Under the pieces are notes generated by a model. It saw only the letters and a list, made by a program, of their open reading frames with translations, searched no databases and had not been told where the DNA came from. A program made the position numbers and the translations under genes. Source: Dentipellis sp. KUC8613 (Eukaryota > Basidiomycota > Agaricomycetes > Russulales > Hericiaceae). From it: 10,225 nucleotides of DNA. How positions within the stretch are numbered: position 1 is the first letter of the stretch; every line of letters starts with the position of its first letter. The stretch is taken from NCBI GenBank assembly GCA_002286715.1, contig NSJX01000100.1:11226-21450 (forward strand). Direction: 5' to 3'. This document shows, in pieces, positions 1 to 8,100 of this stretch.

Positions 1-3000
1 AACTGAGTGATATGTTGATCCTCCCACCAGGGCAGCTGCTGATCCTGTGGGAGCCAAAATCATGAATTTGAATTCTTCATTCCTTCTTTCAAAGAAGCAT
101 GTGAGGGCTTTGATTACCTGAGACTTGCCAGTGCCAGCCATCCCTCCCAGATACATCTTCAACTGTCCTGCATCAGGGGTCATGGCATGGTTTGCCACAA
201 TGCGAAAGGCTCTTTCTTGTTCAGCATTGAGAGTATATTCACGAACAATGCTATCAATCTGATTCTGATCTTCTAGGTTCTTTGCTTTGAAGTCATGGCA
301 TAGGTATTTCTTGTCTACCAATTTTACCTCATCTACATTGATTGGCTTCAAGTCTGGAATGCCAGCATTGATCTTTTCTGCACGGTCAGCTGCTTTTTCC
401 TTTTTTGCTAGAATTTCTTGTCTTTTGGATGCCAACAATGATTTCCACTTGCCAGCAGAATGAGCTGAAGTCTCAATGTCATCATGCTGCTTTAGGTTCC
501 CATCTGGAATGAGAGGTTTCAACCATCCTGACATCTGCATGATGTTCTCCATGTCCTGCATTTGCTTCAGCTTTTTAAGAGCATTGGAACTCAAATCATC
601 CCACTCCAGGTCTAATTTCTCAGCCAGTGCTTGAGCCCATTCATTTGCACCATCATCATCTTCATAGTCATAGTCATCTTCTGCACCACCTTCAAATTGA
701 GAAATGATGCTATCCAATCCGGTGCTGACACTGGAGAATCCTTTCTTTCTTTGAGCACTAAAGTCATCTCTGGCATCATTGCATTCATATCGAATTTGGA
801 AGAACTTCATAATCTCTTTCTGCCTGTCTGTGAATGGGTATTGCAGAAATTGGTCATCCCATGTTTGATTTTCACTTTTGAGATCCTTTCCTGATCTCCA
901 AGGACAGAAAAGGGCTAACATGGTCATGCAGTACTCTTCTCTGTTGCCTTTATCTGAGCGTGGCAATGGTCCACCACTGAAGTTGGGAATCTTTCCATTC
1001 TTTTCTTTACAGACTCTAACAGTGTGTGTACTGGCTTGAGGGTGAGGATCAATGAACCTGATGGCATCTTGTGTTTTTCTTTTTCTTTTTCTTTTTTGCT
1101 TTGCATGCACCTCCTCATCATCAGAGCTATCATCCTCAGATTCATTCTGGACATAATCATCATCAGAGCCTTGTACAGATTCATCTTCACTTTCATGTAA
1201 GTCTTCCTCTGCCCAAAGGGTATCTATATCAGCATCATCTTCTGACTCATCTCTTTCACTCTCTGGGTCTGAGGCATCCATTTTCTGCTTTTTAGAAGTA
1301 TGCTCCACCTTCTTGGTCTTTCTGATGACACATTTCTTGGCCAATCTGATCCAGTCATATAGTGCTAGGTGGTGAAATTTTTCAGGTCTATACTTATAAT
1401 CCATTACAGGAGACAATGCAACAACTTTACCTCTTACATTTTCTACCATGACATTAGTCTCTATGCTGTCTTCGACAACTTCTGTACTCCAGTCACTTTG
1501 CACCTCTTGAATATAAGGCCTCCAGAAGAACACTTTGAAGTCTTCATTTGTGTAATGATCTGGATGTTTTAGAAGATACAAGCATGCCATGGGGGCACCC
1601 ATCTCTAATTTGGTAGTCAGGTTGTTTACAATTTGAACCATCAGTTTCCTGGACTTCTCTTCACGAGGTGCATCTCCTTCAATGTAAGATGAGTTGCGAT
1701 CAAATATGGTCTTGACTGCTTCAAAAATGACATGTGTATTCAAAGGTGACTTTGTGATGTAATCTGTGATGTATGCCACAATGGATTTGATTGCTGTTCC
1801 TGACAACAGGCTGGTAACATCCGAGTTGCATCTCAATAGATATGACAGTGGATATGAAAAGGTGTTGAGCCATGCTTCTCCTTTCTTCATGAGGATACTT
1901 CCAGAGTCAGGATCCACTGCAGTATGATGATATGTATCACGAGGAAATCTGGATTTGCAACTCTCATGCTTTTTATCAATACAGCCAGGATGGTGCTTGT
2001 GTCTATTTGAAAGATATAAGATCTCATCTATTGTTTCTGTATACATTTTCTCCCAGGTGTGGTAGGCAATGCACTCTGTACAGTCCATTTCTTGAGAGCT
2101 CTTGTCTCTGTGCACATTACACTTTTTGGGTGGGGGCATTGGCAAACATGTGGTTGGATCTTGTCTGTCTGCATGAGTCTCATTTTTGGCCCTTATGACA
2201 CCTTCAATCTCTTCCATTGTTCCTCCAATGAACTCTCCAGCATGAGCTGCTTCCAGGTATTCTACAAGTTGCTTTTGGAATGTGGAGTTGGCATCAAGAA
2301 TGCGATCTCTAATCTCCTGAGGTGTGAGAGCCTTTTTAATCCACACCATCATGTGTAAATGCAATGTCAGTCTCCCCTGTTGCTCCACTGTGCCATAATA
2401 TGCATTCGTGTCTCCAAACAGACCTGCATGAGTAGAGTTGTATCCCAACACATGGTTGATAAATAAATCTACCATCAACTTGAAGAATCTTGCACTAGCA
2501 ACAGGGTTATTGGCAATCAATCTTATGCTGTCATCTTTCTTGTAGAGCTTAGGATAAATGGTCATGTCCTGGTCTGCATAGTAAAGGGCTATGGGATGTT
2601 TCCAATCTACAGGAGCAAATGTGATAAACCAAGATGGAGCCCCTTTATATGAGATCAGAGACCAAATCTCTTGTCTCATGTACTTGCGACTTGTGCGAGA
2701 GCCTGGGACACGATAAGCAACATGATCCAAGTCATGAATAATTTGATAACACATCTTCTCATCTTCTGATTCTGGCTGTATGCTCTCACCTTTGGCAAGA
2801 CGATTGAGCAATGATTGCAATGTTTCCTTATTTACCTTCATCAATCTGTCTGTGATGCTGTCAAAGTTGTGTTTCTTGGCCAACAAGCATCCACCCAATG
2901 AACTTTGTTTGATCTGCTCATGATTGATTGCAACCAGGGGAAACATGGGTTCCATCTGAAAACGTTTATCATGGTACATTAACAAGGCTTGTTTTCTTTG

Positions 3001-4881
3001 CACCTCAGAAACTTTGACAGATCCATAGCCATTTTCAAGACCTCCCAGCCCATAAGGAAAGAGCCATGGGAATATCTGTGGATACAAATGGGGATTATTG
3101 TAGATAGACTGAGGAGTTTCTGCATGACCTATGCCTAAGACTTTTCCTCCATCCAATAGATGCTTCATCGCAATTGCTTTTTGCTCCTCAAAAGACTTTG
3201 CTTCCACTTCTGAACCAAGTAGAGTATGCACAATGAAAGGACACTCTCCAGATTCCACACCCCCTTCCTCAGTGTTATCTACTGACAATGAACCAGGCTC
3301 ATTTGGATTCTCAACTAGTTTGCATTCAACTACTACTGGCGGGCATGTTTCAGGATACTGATTTAAATTGTCATAAGAAATGTCCAGATCTGTGTAATCA
3401 ATGTGATTTAGCTTCAGCCATTCCAAAGCATCTGCCACTTTGTTTCTGCGAACCAACAATGGAGTGCGACGAAACTCCTTCTCAGTAGGTTTGATTGTTC
3501 CAATAAATATGATTGCCATGACCTCATCCAACTCTTCAATCTTTGGAGGCAAAGCAGCAAATATCTTGGGTGTTGGAGTTGAAAAGAAAACAGCATTTGC
3601 TTTCATTTTCCACTGACCAGAGGCATGAACTCTAACAATGCAGCGATTGTGACTGACTCTGGCAATAATCATCTTTTCTATCCAGGACAGTCCTTTCAAC
3701 TGGGGTGGAATGGGTCCAATCCAGTTGGCATTTACCAAAGCCAGCCTGGGCACCTTCCCTTTCTGCAAGCTCTTTAAGCATTGCTGACAAACCTTATTGC
3801 TATTTTTCTCCAGCACAGGCCCACCGCAGCAAGTTATTTTATCATCCACTGAATGTCTCTGCTGCCGTGAGATGAAAGTGCTTTCAGAGTGGAGTAGTTT
3901 GATGTCAAAGGTGGCTTCCGACATGTCTTGCAAATGCTTCAAAGGAGTGAGAAGTCCACACACTGTGCATCCTTGTTCTGAAATGTGGGCTGCATTCAAT
4001 CTGTCACAGTATTCTGTAATGATTGTATTTTTGAGGTCAGAAGACAATGGTGAAGGAGGAAAGATGGTTTGATTACTTTGTCCATGCACAGGACTAATTG
4101 TAGTGGCATTTGACAAACCTTCTGCAGCTCTCTTGTTACGATAGGTTTTAGAGTATTCTTGTGCTCTCTTTTTCTGAGACACTGATACTGTAAAGCTTGT
4201 ATACAAGCTGCTATGCTCACAAGGAAAGTGGTTCCTTACTTTCCTCTGAACTTCTTTGGTGAGATCATTGGACTTGACCAATATACCATGCAGCTGACAA
4301 ATTGTGAGAAGGTGTTTTTTAGGGAGACCAGCCAGTTGTGCCACTGGAATTTGAGTTACGATGATATGGGGCTGTGGATGTGAGGAGGCACTGCAGCCTA
4401 GACTTAAATTGCCAACATAATGCCTATAGAATGTACATGCTGCATCATCATCAAGATCATAGTTGTGGACACAGTGTTGCTGTAAGTCACGAAATTTCCA
4501 AGTGGACACTGAACCCCCCCCAGTCTTCTCCACATGTATAGTGGCCAAAGACTGATGTCTAATGCACATATTTGCTTTCAACCTCTTGAGAGTCAACACA
4601 CTATACACACAAGTGCTAATTATCAGCATTGCAACACAAATGCACATGAGCCACTCATTTGTCTTATTGGTTTCTGTTGTTTCTAGCACTCCAGCTACTA
4701 ACATTCCTCTGAATTGCAGCACTTTAGCTGGTACTGCTCCGTTGAGCTTCAGCACTTTGTCTGGGAGTGCTCCTTTGAGCTTCAGCACCTTGTCTGGGAG
4801 TGCTCCTTTGAGCTTCAGCACTTTGGCTGGGAGTGCTCCTTTGAGCTGCAGCACTTTAGCTGAACAGTCTACTGTAGCCAT
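1..4881 (-). CDS. Helitron Rep-helicase (DUF6570 / HUH-Y2 Rep / PIF1), 3' part cut by the window edge
   Basis: Rolling-circle transposase of a Helitron. In this family the HUH/Y2 domain nicks and joins single-stranded DNA and a PIF1-type 5'-3' helicase unwinds it, in the nucleus. I translated the frame line by line: it is open for 1627 codons from ATG 4881-4879 to base 1 with no stop or intron. Residues 8-67 are 11-residue repeats; about 78-98 is a hydrophobic helix; about 330-490 matches DUF6570 (Cys pairs, then IGPIPPQL and VRRNKVADALEWLK). The Helitron-like N domain follows (FPYGLGG, then GAPSWFITF-type APSWFITFAP), HUH motif LTLHLHMMVW with H841/H843, and YITDYITK with Y1037/Y1041. After it come an acidic linker and a basic NLS-like KQKRKRKRK at 1261-1269. 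PIF1 Walker A GGMAGTGKS is at 1579-1587, then motif Ia (ILAPTGSAA). Motifs II-VI lie outside the window. The start has A at -3 and G at +4, with a TATA box 56 nt upstream. Family assignment is sure; activity is inferred only from intact motifs. Confidence 0.96.
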   Translation of the reverse strand, partial: MATVDCSAKVLQLKGALPAKVLKLKGALPDKVLKLKGALPDKVLKLNGAVPAKVLQFRGMLVAGVLETTETNKTNEWLMCICVAMLIISTCVYSVLTLKRLKANMCIRHQSLATIHVEKTGGGSVSTWKFRDLQQHCVHNYDLDDDAACTFYRHYVGNLSLGCSASSHPQPHIIVTQIPVAQLAGLPKKHLLTICQLHGILVKSNDLTKEVQRKVRNHFPCEHSSLYTSFTVSVSQKKRAQEYSKTYRNKRAAEGLSNATTISPVHGQSNQTIFPPSPLSSDLKNTIITEYCDRLNAAHISEQGCTVCGLLTPLKHLQDMSEATFDIKLLHSESTFISRQQRHSVDDKITCCGGPVLEKNSNKVCQQCLKSLQKGKVPRLALVNANWIGPIPPQLKGLSWIEKMIIARVSHNRCIVRVHASGQWKMKANAVFFSTPTPKIFAALPPKIEELDEVMAIIFIGTIKPTEKEFRRTPLLVRRNKVADALEWLKLNHIDYTDLDISYDNLNQYPETCPPVVVECKLVENPNEPGSLSVDNTEEGGVESGECPFIVHTLLGSEVEAKSFEEQKAIAMKHLLDGGKVLGIGHAETPQSIYNNPHLYPQIFPWLFPYGLGGLENGYGSVKVSEVQRKQALLMYHDKRFQMEPMFPLVAINHEQIKQSSLGGCLLAKKHNFDSITDRLMKVNKETLQSLLNRLAKGESIQPESEDEKMCYQIIHDLDHVAYRVPGSRTSRKYMRQEIWSLISYKGAPSWFITFAPVDWKHPIALYYADQDMTIYPKLYKKDDSIRLIANNPVASARFFKLMVDLFINHVLGYNSTHAGLFGDTNAYYGTVEQQGRLTLHLHMMVWIKKALTPQEIRDRILDANSTFQKQLVEYLEAAHAGEFIGGTMEEIEGVIRAKNETHADRQDPTTCLPMPPPKKCNVHRDKSSQEMDCTECIAYHTWEKMYTETIDEILYLSNRHKHHPGCIDKKHESCKSRFPRDTYHHTAVDPDSGSILMKKGEAWLNTFSYPLSYLLRCNSDVTSLLSGTAIKSIVAYITDYITKSPLNTHVIFEAVKTIFDRNSSYIEGDAPREEKSRKLMVQIVNNLTTKLEMGAPMACLYLLKHPDHYTNEDFKVFFWRPYIQEVQSDWSTEVVEDSIETNVMVENVRGKVVALSPVMDYKYRPEKFHHLALYDWIRLAKKCVIRKTKKVEHTSKKQKMDASDPESERDESEDDADIDTLWAEEDLHESEDESVQGSDDDYVQNESEDDSSDDEEVHAKQKRKRKRKTQDAIRFIDPHPQASTHTVRVCKEKNGKIPNFSGGPLPRSDKGNREEYCMTMLALFCPWRSGKDLKSENQTWDDQFLQYPFTDRQKEIMKFFQIRYECNDARDDFSAQRKKGFSSVSTGLDSIISQFEGGAEDDYDYEDDDGANEWAQALAEKLDLEWDDLSSNALKKLKQMQDMENIMQMSGWLKPLIPDGNLKQHDDIETSAHSAGKWKSLLASKRQEILAKKEKAADRAEKINAGIPDLKPINVDEVKLVDKKYLCHDFKAKNLEDQNQIDSIVREYTLNAEQERAFRIVANHAMTPDAGQLKMYLGGMAGTGKSQVIKALTCFFERRNEEFKFMILAPTGSAAALVGGSTYHSV
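4588..4651 (-). other. Predicted transmembrane helix in the Helitron protein N-terminus
   Basis: Residues about 78-98 of the Helitron product form a run of about 21 mostly hydrophobic residues (LMCICVAMLIISTCVYSVLT and L), preceded by polar TNKTNEW and followed by basic KRLK. This is the usual look of a membrane-spanning or signal-anchor helix, with positive charge on its C-terminal side. It lies between the 11-residue repeats and the first conserved transposase region. Judged by eye only; a buried hydrophobic helix is possible. Confidence 0.55.
4681..4860 (-). repeat. 33-bp coding tandem repeat (11-residue units) at the Helitron N-terminus
   Basis: Five 33-bp units run downward at 4860-4828, 4827-4795, 4794-4762, 4761-4729 and 4728-4696, with a partial sixth at 4695-4681. 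Each encodes (A/D)KVL(K/Q)LKGALP or a decayed version. The central units are nearly identical at the DNA level; the fourth and fifth diverge progressively. The period is a multiple of three, so copy-number change would keep the frame. Confidence 0.93.
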
Positions 4882-4930
4882 TCTGTTTGAAATTGTTGGG
4901 ACAGGAAACAATGGTAGGAGAGAGGAGGGG

Positions 4931-4937
4931 TTTTATA
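4931..4937 (-). promoter_or_regulatory. TATA box of the Helitron gene
   Basis: TATAAAA on the minus strand, its first base 56 nt upstream of the A of the start codon. A start of transcription 25-35 nt downstream would give a leader of roughly 20-30 nt. The in-frame stop nearest upstream of the ATG overlaps this box (TAA within TATAAAA), so the N-terminus cannot extend further in frame without splicing. Confidence 0.6.
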
Positions 4938-4948
4938 CCCAATTCACA

Positions 4949-5011
4949 GGACTCTGCCACTAGTTGTGGTCAGAGTCCAATTCAATTCATTCACTCAATA
5001 GAAAATGAATT
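4949..5011. promoter_or_regulatory. Two inverted repeats directly upstream of the Helitron TATA box
   Basis: The first has outer arms GGACTCTG (4949-4956) and CAGAGTCC (4971-4978), an inner CCAC/GTGG pairing and a five-base loop; it ends 11 bp from the TATA box. The second has arms AATTCATT (4984-4991) and AATGAATT (5004-5011). Both lie in the 188-bp gap between the stop of the spliced gene (5070) and the Helitron ATG. They are candidate binding sites for a dimeric regulator, or the first could be a structured DNA end; function is inferred. Confidence 0.4.
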
Positions 5012-5069
5012 CACACCACAAGTCAATGTTGTCAAAGGCAGTGATCTAGTTAAAAACAGCTACTTTAAA

Positions 5070-6155
5070 CTACAGGGCAGGTTTGGCCAGCTCATACACA
5101 GACTGTAAGTTAAGTGTAAGAATGTGCATTCCATCCAAGTTGCTCTTGTAAGTACTGGCAGTGTAAACTACTCCAACAAAAGTGCGAAGGGGTAAGTCAG
5201 CCTCCACTCGTGTAACATCAGGTGAACTGGGAGCAAGAGGGAAAAGCTTGTCTGGAGCAAAGGTCAAGTCAGGATCCTGCCTGGGAGAGCCATCAAAAAC
5301 CCTGGTACAGTCCCACACAGGCACTGACGGAGCCAGTGAGTCCAGATGAAATTGAAAATAGTCTAGGTGACTCACCATTGGCAGAGAAAGGCAAAGGACG
5401 ACAAGGAAGAGAAGCCAATCCATCTCTGGGTCCTACTGCCACAGAGGGATATGAAGAAGGAGCAGGAGAAGTAAACTGATCTGCTCTGAGACTGTTTGTG
5501 GCTGGTTGATCTGGCAGTGAAGATCAGTGGCTGGACATGGCAGGCAAAAGTATCAGACACACTTGTTGACTCTGACTTGCGTGGAAGAGTAGAGAAGATC
5601 AGACAAGGCACATGTTCCCCAGGAGGAGACGTGGTCCATATTCTCATGCTGGAATGTCCCAACACGTTGCCTATAAAACTGAAGGCACGCAGCCACTCCT
5701 GCTGAATGGGAAGAATGCCAAGAGTCTTCTTGGCCTTCTCTGAGATTGGATTGTCAGATGGCATCACAGTAGAAGCACAGGCTTGTACTCACCTCCTTCC
5801 ATTGCCGGGTTGAACAAATCACAAGAGCCAACAAACCCGAATGTCAGCAGCAGCAGAACACGGCCATTTTTACCAAAGGAAGGATTTTTGCTCCAAGTAA
5901 GTGGATACACAGGCTGATACTCGGCAGGATCACAGCGAGAGGGGTTAATGAGAGGGGTCCCTGGCAGTGTGCGCATTGTCCTTTTGAATTGGATGCATGC
6001 CATCAATTTGCTGGACATAGAAATACTTTAGAAAGAACTTCTGAAGCTTGCAGAAGGCATGAACTCACTTTGACAATAAGTTGACATAGACACCAGGAGT
6101 GGCTAGAGCAGTTGTGGAGTAGTATCTGGGAGGGGTTCCCATCATCTGGACAGCT
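5070..6155 (-). other. C-terminal folded-looking module of the spliced gene product
   Basis: The last five exons encode a segment rich in aromatic, Cys and beta-prone residues, unlike the disordered N-terminal half. Landmarks are TPPRYYSTTALATPGVYVN, SRCDPAEYQPVYPLTWSK, LPIQQEWLRAFSFIG, a Pro/Ser-rich linker (exon 5510-5376) and a terminal exon with VPVWDCTRVFD, TFVGVVYTASTYKS and HILTLNLQSVYELAKP. The alternation of hydrophobic strands near the end could suit a small beta-barrel such as an OB fold, but this is a guess from pattern only. The switch to the linker frame depends on the intron 5562-5511, whose GTGTGT donor and CACTGCCAG acceptor restore a sensible Pro-rich frame. Confidence 0.5.
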
Positions 6156-8094
6156 CTGAGATTGCCAGGTCAGCAGTAAAAGTTTGCAGCACAGCAGAAA
6201 CTCACTTTAGAGGGACGGTAGACTCATATGTGCCTTGGAGATGTGGATCCATGCTCTGATACTCTGCCTTTGTAACCTCACAGGCAATGGACATGTGCTG
6301 GTCCTCAGTGACAGGTGGCTGAGTTGATGGAGGCGGTGTGAGAGATGTCTGTGAAGATGAAGGAATTTGAACTGTCTCTTCATGCTGTCCTCCGCTCCTT
6401 CCAGACAACACAGAGGAGGATGAATGGGCAGGTTGCTGAGCCATTCCATTAGATGTCACTCCCAAGGGCAGCAGGAGAGCAAAACACACCTCTTTCTTGA
6501 CAAACAGAACTCTTCCAGGTGGCAACTCATCATCTGAGTCTAGAAGCTCAATCACCTCCTTGACTTGCCTACCCTTTCCTTTCCTCCTGGTTATAACAGC
6601 AGTCAGAATCAACGTTGTCTCAAGAGTGAATTGCTTACTTTGAAGAAGATGCCACTGGCGTAGAGTCAGGATCAGTTTGGCTCGACAAAATAGCAGCTGC
6701 CCCAAAGGGGGAAAGCAGGGCATGAGAGGACCTATGTTTCCACCTGCCCGTCAGATCCTACTAATACTGGGAAGGGTTCATACACAACTCACTGCGATGA
6801 AGAAGCTGGTCTTGACTCTGTTTCCTCAATTTTGCATCTGTCATAGTTCACTGCTGTTAGTGAGCTTTTTACTTACAGTTTGAGGGCCACTTGCCTCTTC
6901 TTGTTTGACCTGCTGACACTTGCTATTTCTTGCAAGCCCCTCCCCCTGCCGCTGTCAGAGCCAGACCTGGTGGAGATTCTGCATCCCTGTTAGGATCTTT
7001 GCTTCTAACAGGAATAGTCTGCAGTCACTTACTTTGGGCCTGGCTCCCCTTCCTCGCCACTGTCGCCATCGCTGTTCTCTCTGATTCAACAAAGTCATCA
7101 GCGGTGCCACAGTCAGAACTGACAATTGACAGACCTCTCCCTTTTGGGACTGGCTTCACTCAATGGCCTCTCAGAGCCCTGTGAAAGCGGAGTGGCAGCA
7201 ACCCTTCAAAGCACGTCAGTGGCAGACCAGGAGAAAGAACACTAAGCTCAGGGGCCAACCTTTTGCCAGACCTGCTAGGAGGGCCAAACTTCACGTTGCC
7301 AGCCAGGCTAGGCTGAGAAAGCCTAAAAAAGAGAAGTCAACCTTCAAGCACACCACCAGCATCAAGCCACACACCTCTCTTTCTTGATTGGGGTCATGGG
7401 CGCCTCCTTGTCCTTGGCCAAGGACGAGGGCTGAGTCACCGGACCCTCCTCATCAGAGGACACGCATCCCCTGTCCTTGGCCAAGGACAAGGGCTGGGTC
7501 ACGTGACCCTCCTCATATACGCGTCCTCTGTCCTTGGCCAAGGACGAGGGCTGAGTCACGTGACCCTCCTCATCAGACGACACACCTCCCCTGTCCTTGG
7601 CCAAGGACGAGGGCTGGGTCACGTGACTCTCCTGGACGGAGAGCACACGTCCTCTGTCCTTGGCCAAGGACAAGGGGCGCTTACCAACTTGCTCACCACT
7701 GTCCTTGGCCAGAGACAAGGCAGGCGAGCTGTTGCCCCTGTCAACGCTGATGAGCCAGGTGAAGCCAGAGAGTGCAGATAGACTCACTGAAGGACTGCAT
7801 CAGCATAAGTCTTAGAAGACTTGAGGCCACGCCCACCAGTTACAGCAGGCCTGAATGAAGCTCTTATTGAGAAATGGGAATGACTAGCAGTGAGACGACT
7901 CACCCAGGTTGTTTCTTGGAGCGGCCATAGGAGGGGGAATCCTTGTCAGCCTGGTCTGACTCGGAAGAGGAGTCAGAGGCCACTTCAAACGACCTAAGTG
8001 ACAGTCAAGGTTTGCTTTTTGAACCAGCTCAAGGCACTCACTTTGCAGACTGCTTGGTGATGAGGACGTATGGCTTAGATCGAGACAGTTTCAC
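5070..8094 (-). CDS. Unrecognised spliced gene, at least 17 exons, about 726 codons, 5' end not found
   Basis: Exons, downward: about 8094-8042, 7993-7904, 7850-7788, 7737-7375, 7322-7241, 7178-7135, 7080-7033, 6978-6877, 6837-6793, 6731-6639, 6586-6490, 6435-6206, 6155-6069, 6010-5793, 5739-5563, 5510-5376, 5323-5070 (stop TAG 5072-5070). Introns are 39-62 nt, mostly with GTGAGT/GTAAGY donors, CTNAC-like branch sites and YAG acceptors; junction phases agree and the total is a multiple of three. The product begins Ser/Lys/acidic-rich and disordered, carries an SLAKDRG repeat exon, an EVIELLDSDDE motif and a Pro/Ser linker, then a less biased C-terminal half from about residue 400. I do not recognise a named domain. 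The 7241 donor (GTTCTT) is weak and that junction is tentative; acceptor 6731 has an alternative 12 nt upstream that keeps frame. The first listed exon has an in-frame TAA just upstream (8097-8095) and no ATG, so the N-terminus is missing or on an unseen exon. It is co-oriented with the Helitron gene. Confidence 0.75.
6490..6586 (-). other. Exon with SUMO-interaction-like motif
   Basis: The exon encodes a basic stretch (RKGKGRQVK), then EVIELLDSDDE, a hydrophobic V-I-x-L core followed by acidic and serine residues. This matches the general form of a SUMO-interacting motif, in which a short hydrophobic strand pairs with SUMO and flanking acidic or phospho-serine residues add affinity. It sits near residue 340 of the reconstructed protein. 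Short motifs of this kind arise by chance, so binding is inferred only. Confidence 0.45.
7410..7714 (-). repeat. Tandem repeat inside a coding exon, each unit built on DNA palindromes
   Basis: Units recur at spacings of 63, 57, 63, 63 and 45 bp, all multiples of three, and encode about 21 residues each (SLAKDRGCVSSDEEG then PVTQPS and variants). A perfect 16-bp palindrome, GTCCTTGGCCAAGGAC, occurs at 7410-7425, 7473-7488, 7530-7545, 7593-7608 and 7656-7671; a decayed sixth is near 7703-7714. Between them lies a 10-bp palindrome, GTCACGTGAC (E-box core CACGTG), at 7498-7507, 7555-7564 and 7618-7627, with a variant GTCACCGGAC at 7435-7444. Because the units are largely palindromic, the plus strand also reads as an open repeat frame. 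Confidence 0.95.
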
Positions 8095-8100
8095 TTAGCC

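Larger units (their letters stand above)
1..4978 (-). mobile_element. Helitron transposon, partial (5' side of the element; termini not identified)
   Basis: The intact Rep-helicase frame defines an autonomous-type Helitron read on the minus strand, so its 5' end lies at higher coordinates and its 3' end (CTRR after a hairpin in this superfamily) is beyond base 1. The upper limit given covers the coding frame plus its promoter. The true 5' terminus (TC on the minus strand) could be anywhere upstream, possibly beyond the spliced gene at 5070-8094. Helitrons make no target-site duplication and have no terminal inverted repeats, so a single copy does not reveal the boundary. Confidence 0.8.

Noticed and set aside
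4514..4521. Frameshift at the eight-base C run
   Set aside because: The Helitron frame continues on both sides without a shift, so the run is only a potential slippage site.
4562..4963. 133-codon plus-strand frame with LSFSTLSGSAP repeats
   Set aside because: It is the antisense reading of the 33-bp repeats at the start of the Helitron gene and ends in the promoter; no independent support.
5070..5423. 117-codon minus-strand frame starting with a signal-peptide-like MDWLLFLVVLCLSL
   Set aside because: Its first part spans an intron (5375-5324) and the wrong frame of the Pro/Ser-rich exon. Splicing into the last exon at 5323 gives a consistent model, so the apparent signal peptide is a reading artefact.
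7410..7714. CRISPR array
   Set aside because: Spacings of 45-63 bp hold related, not unique, sequence, the array is coding and in a eukaryotic context, and no cas genes are present.
7388..7750. 120-codon plus-strand frame with CPWPRTRA repeats
   Set aside because: It mirrors the palindromic tandem repeat on the other strand. The minus-strand exon is bounded by proper splice sites and joins flanking exons in phase.
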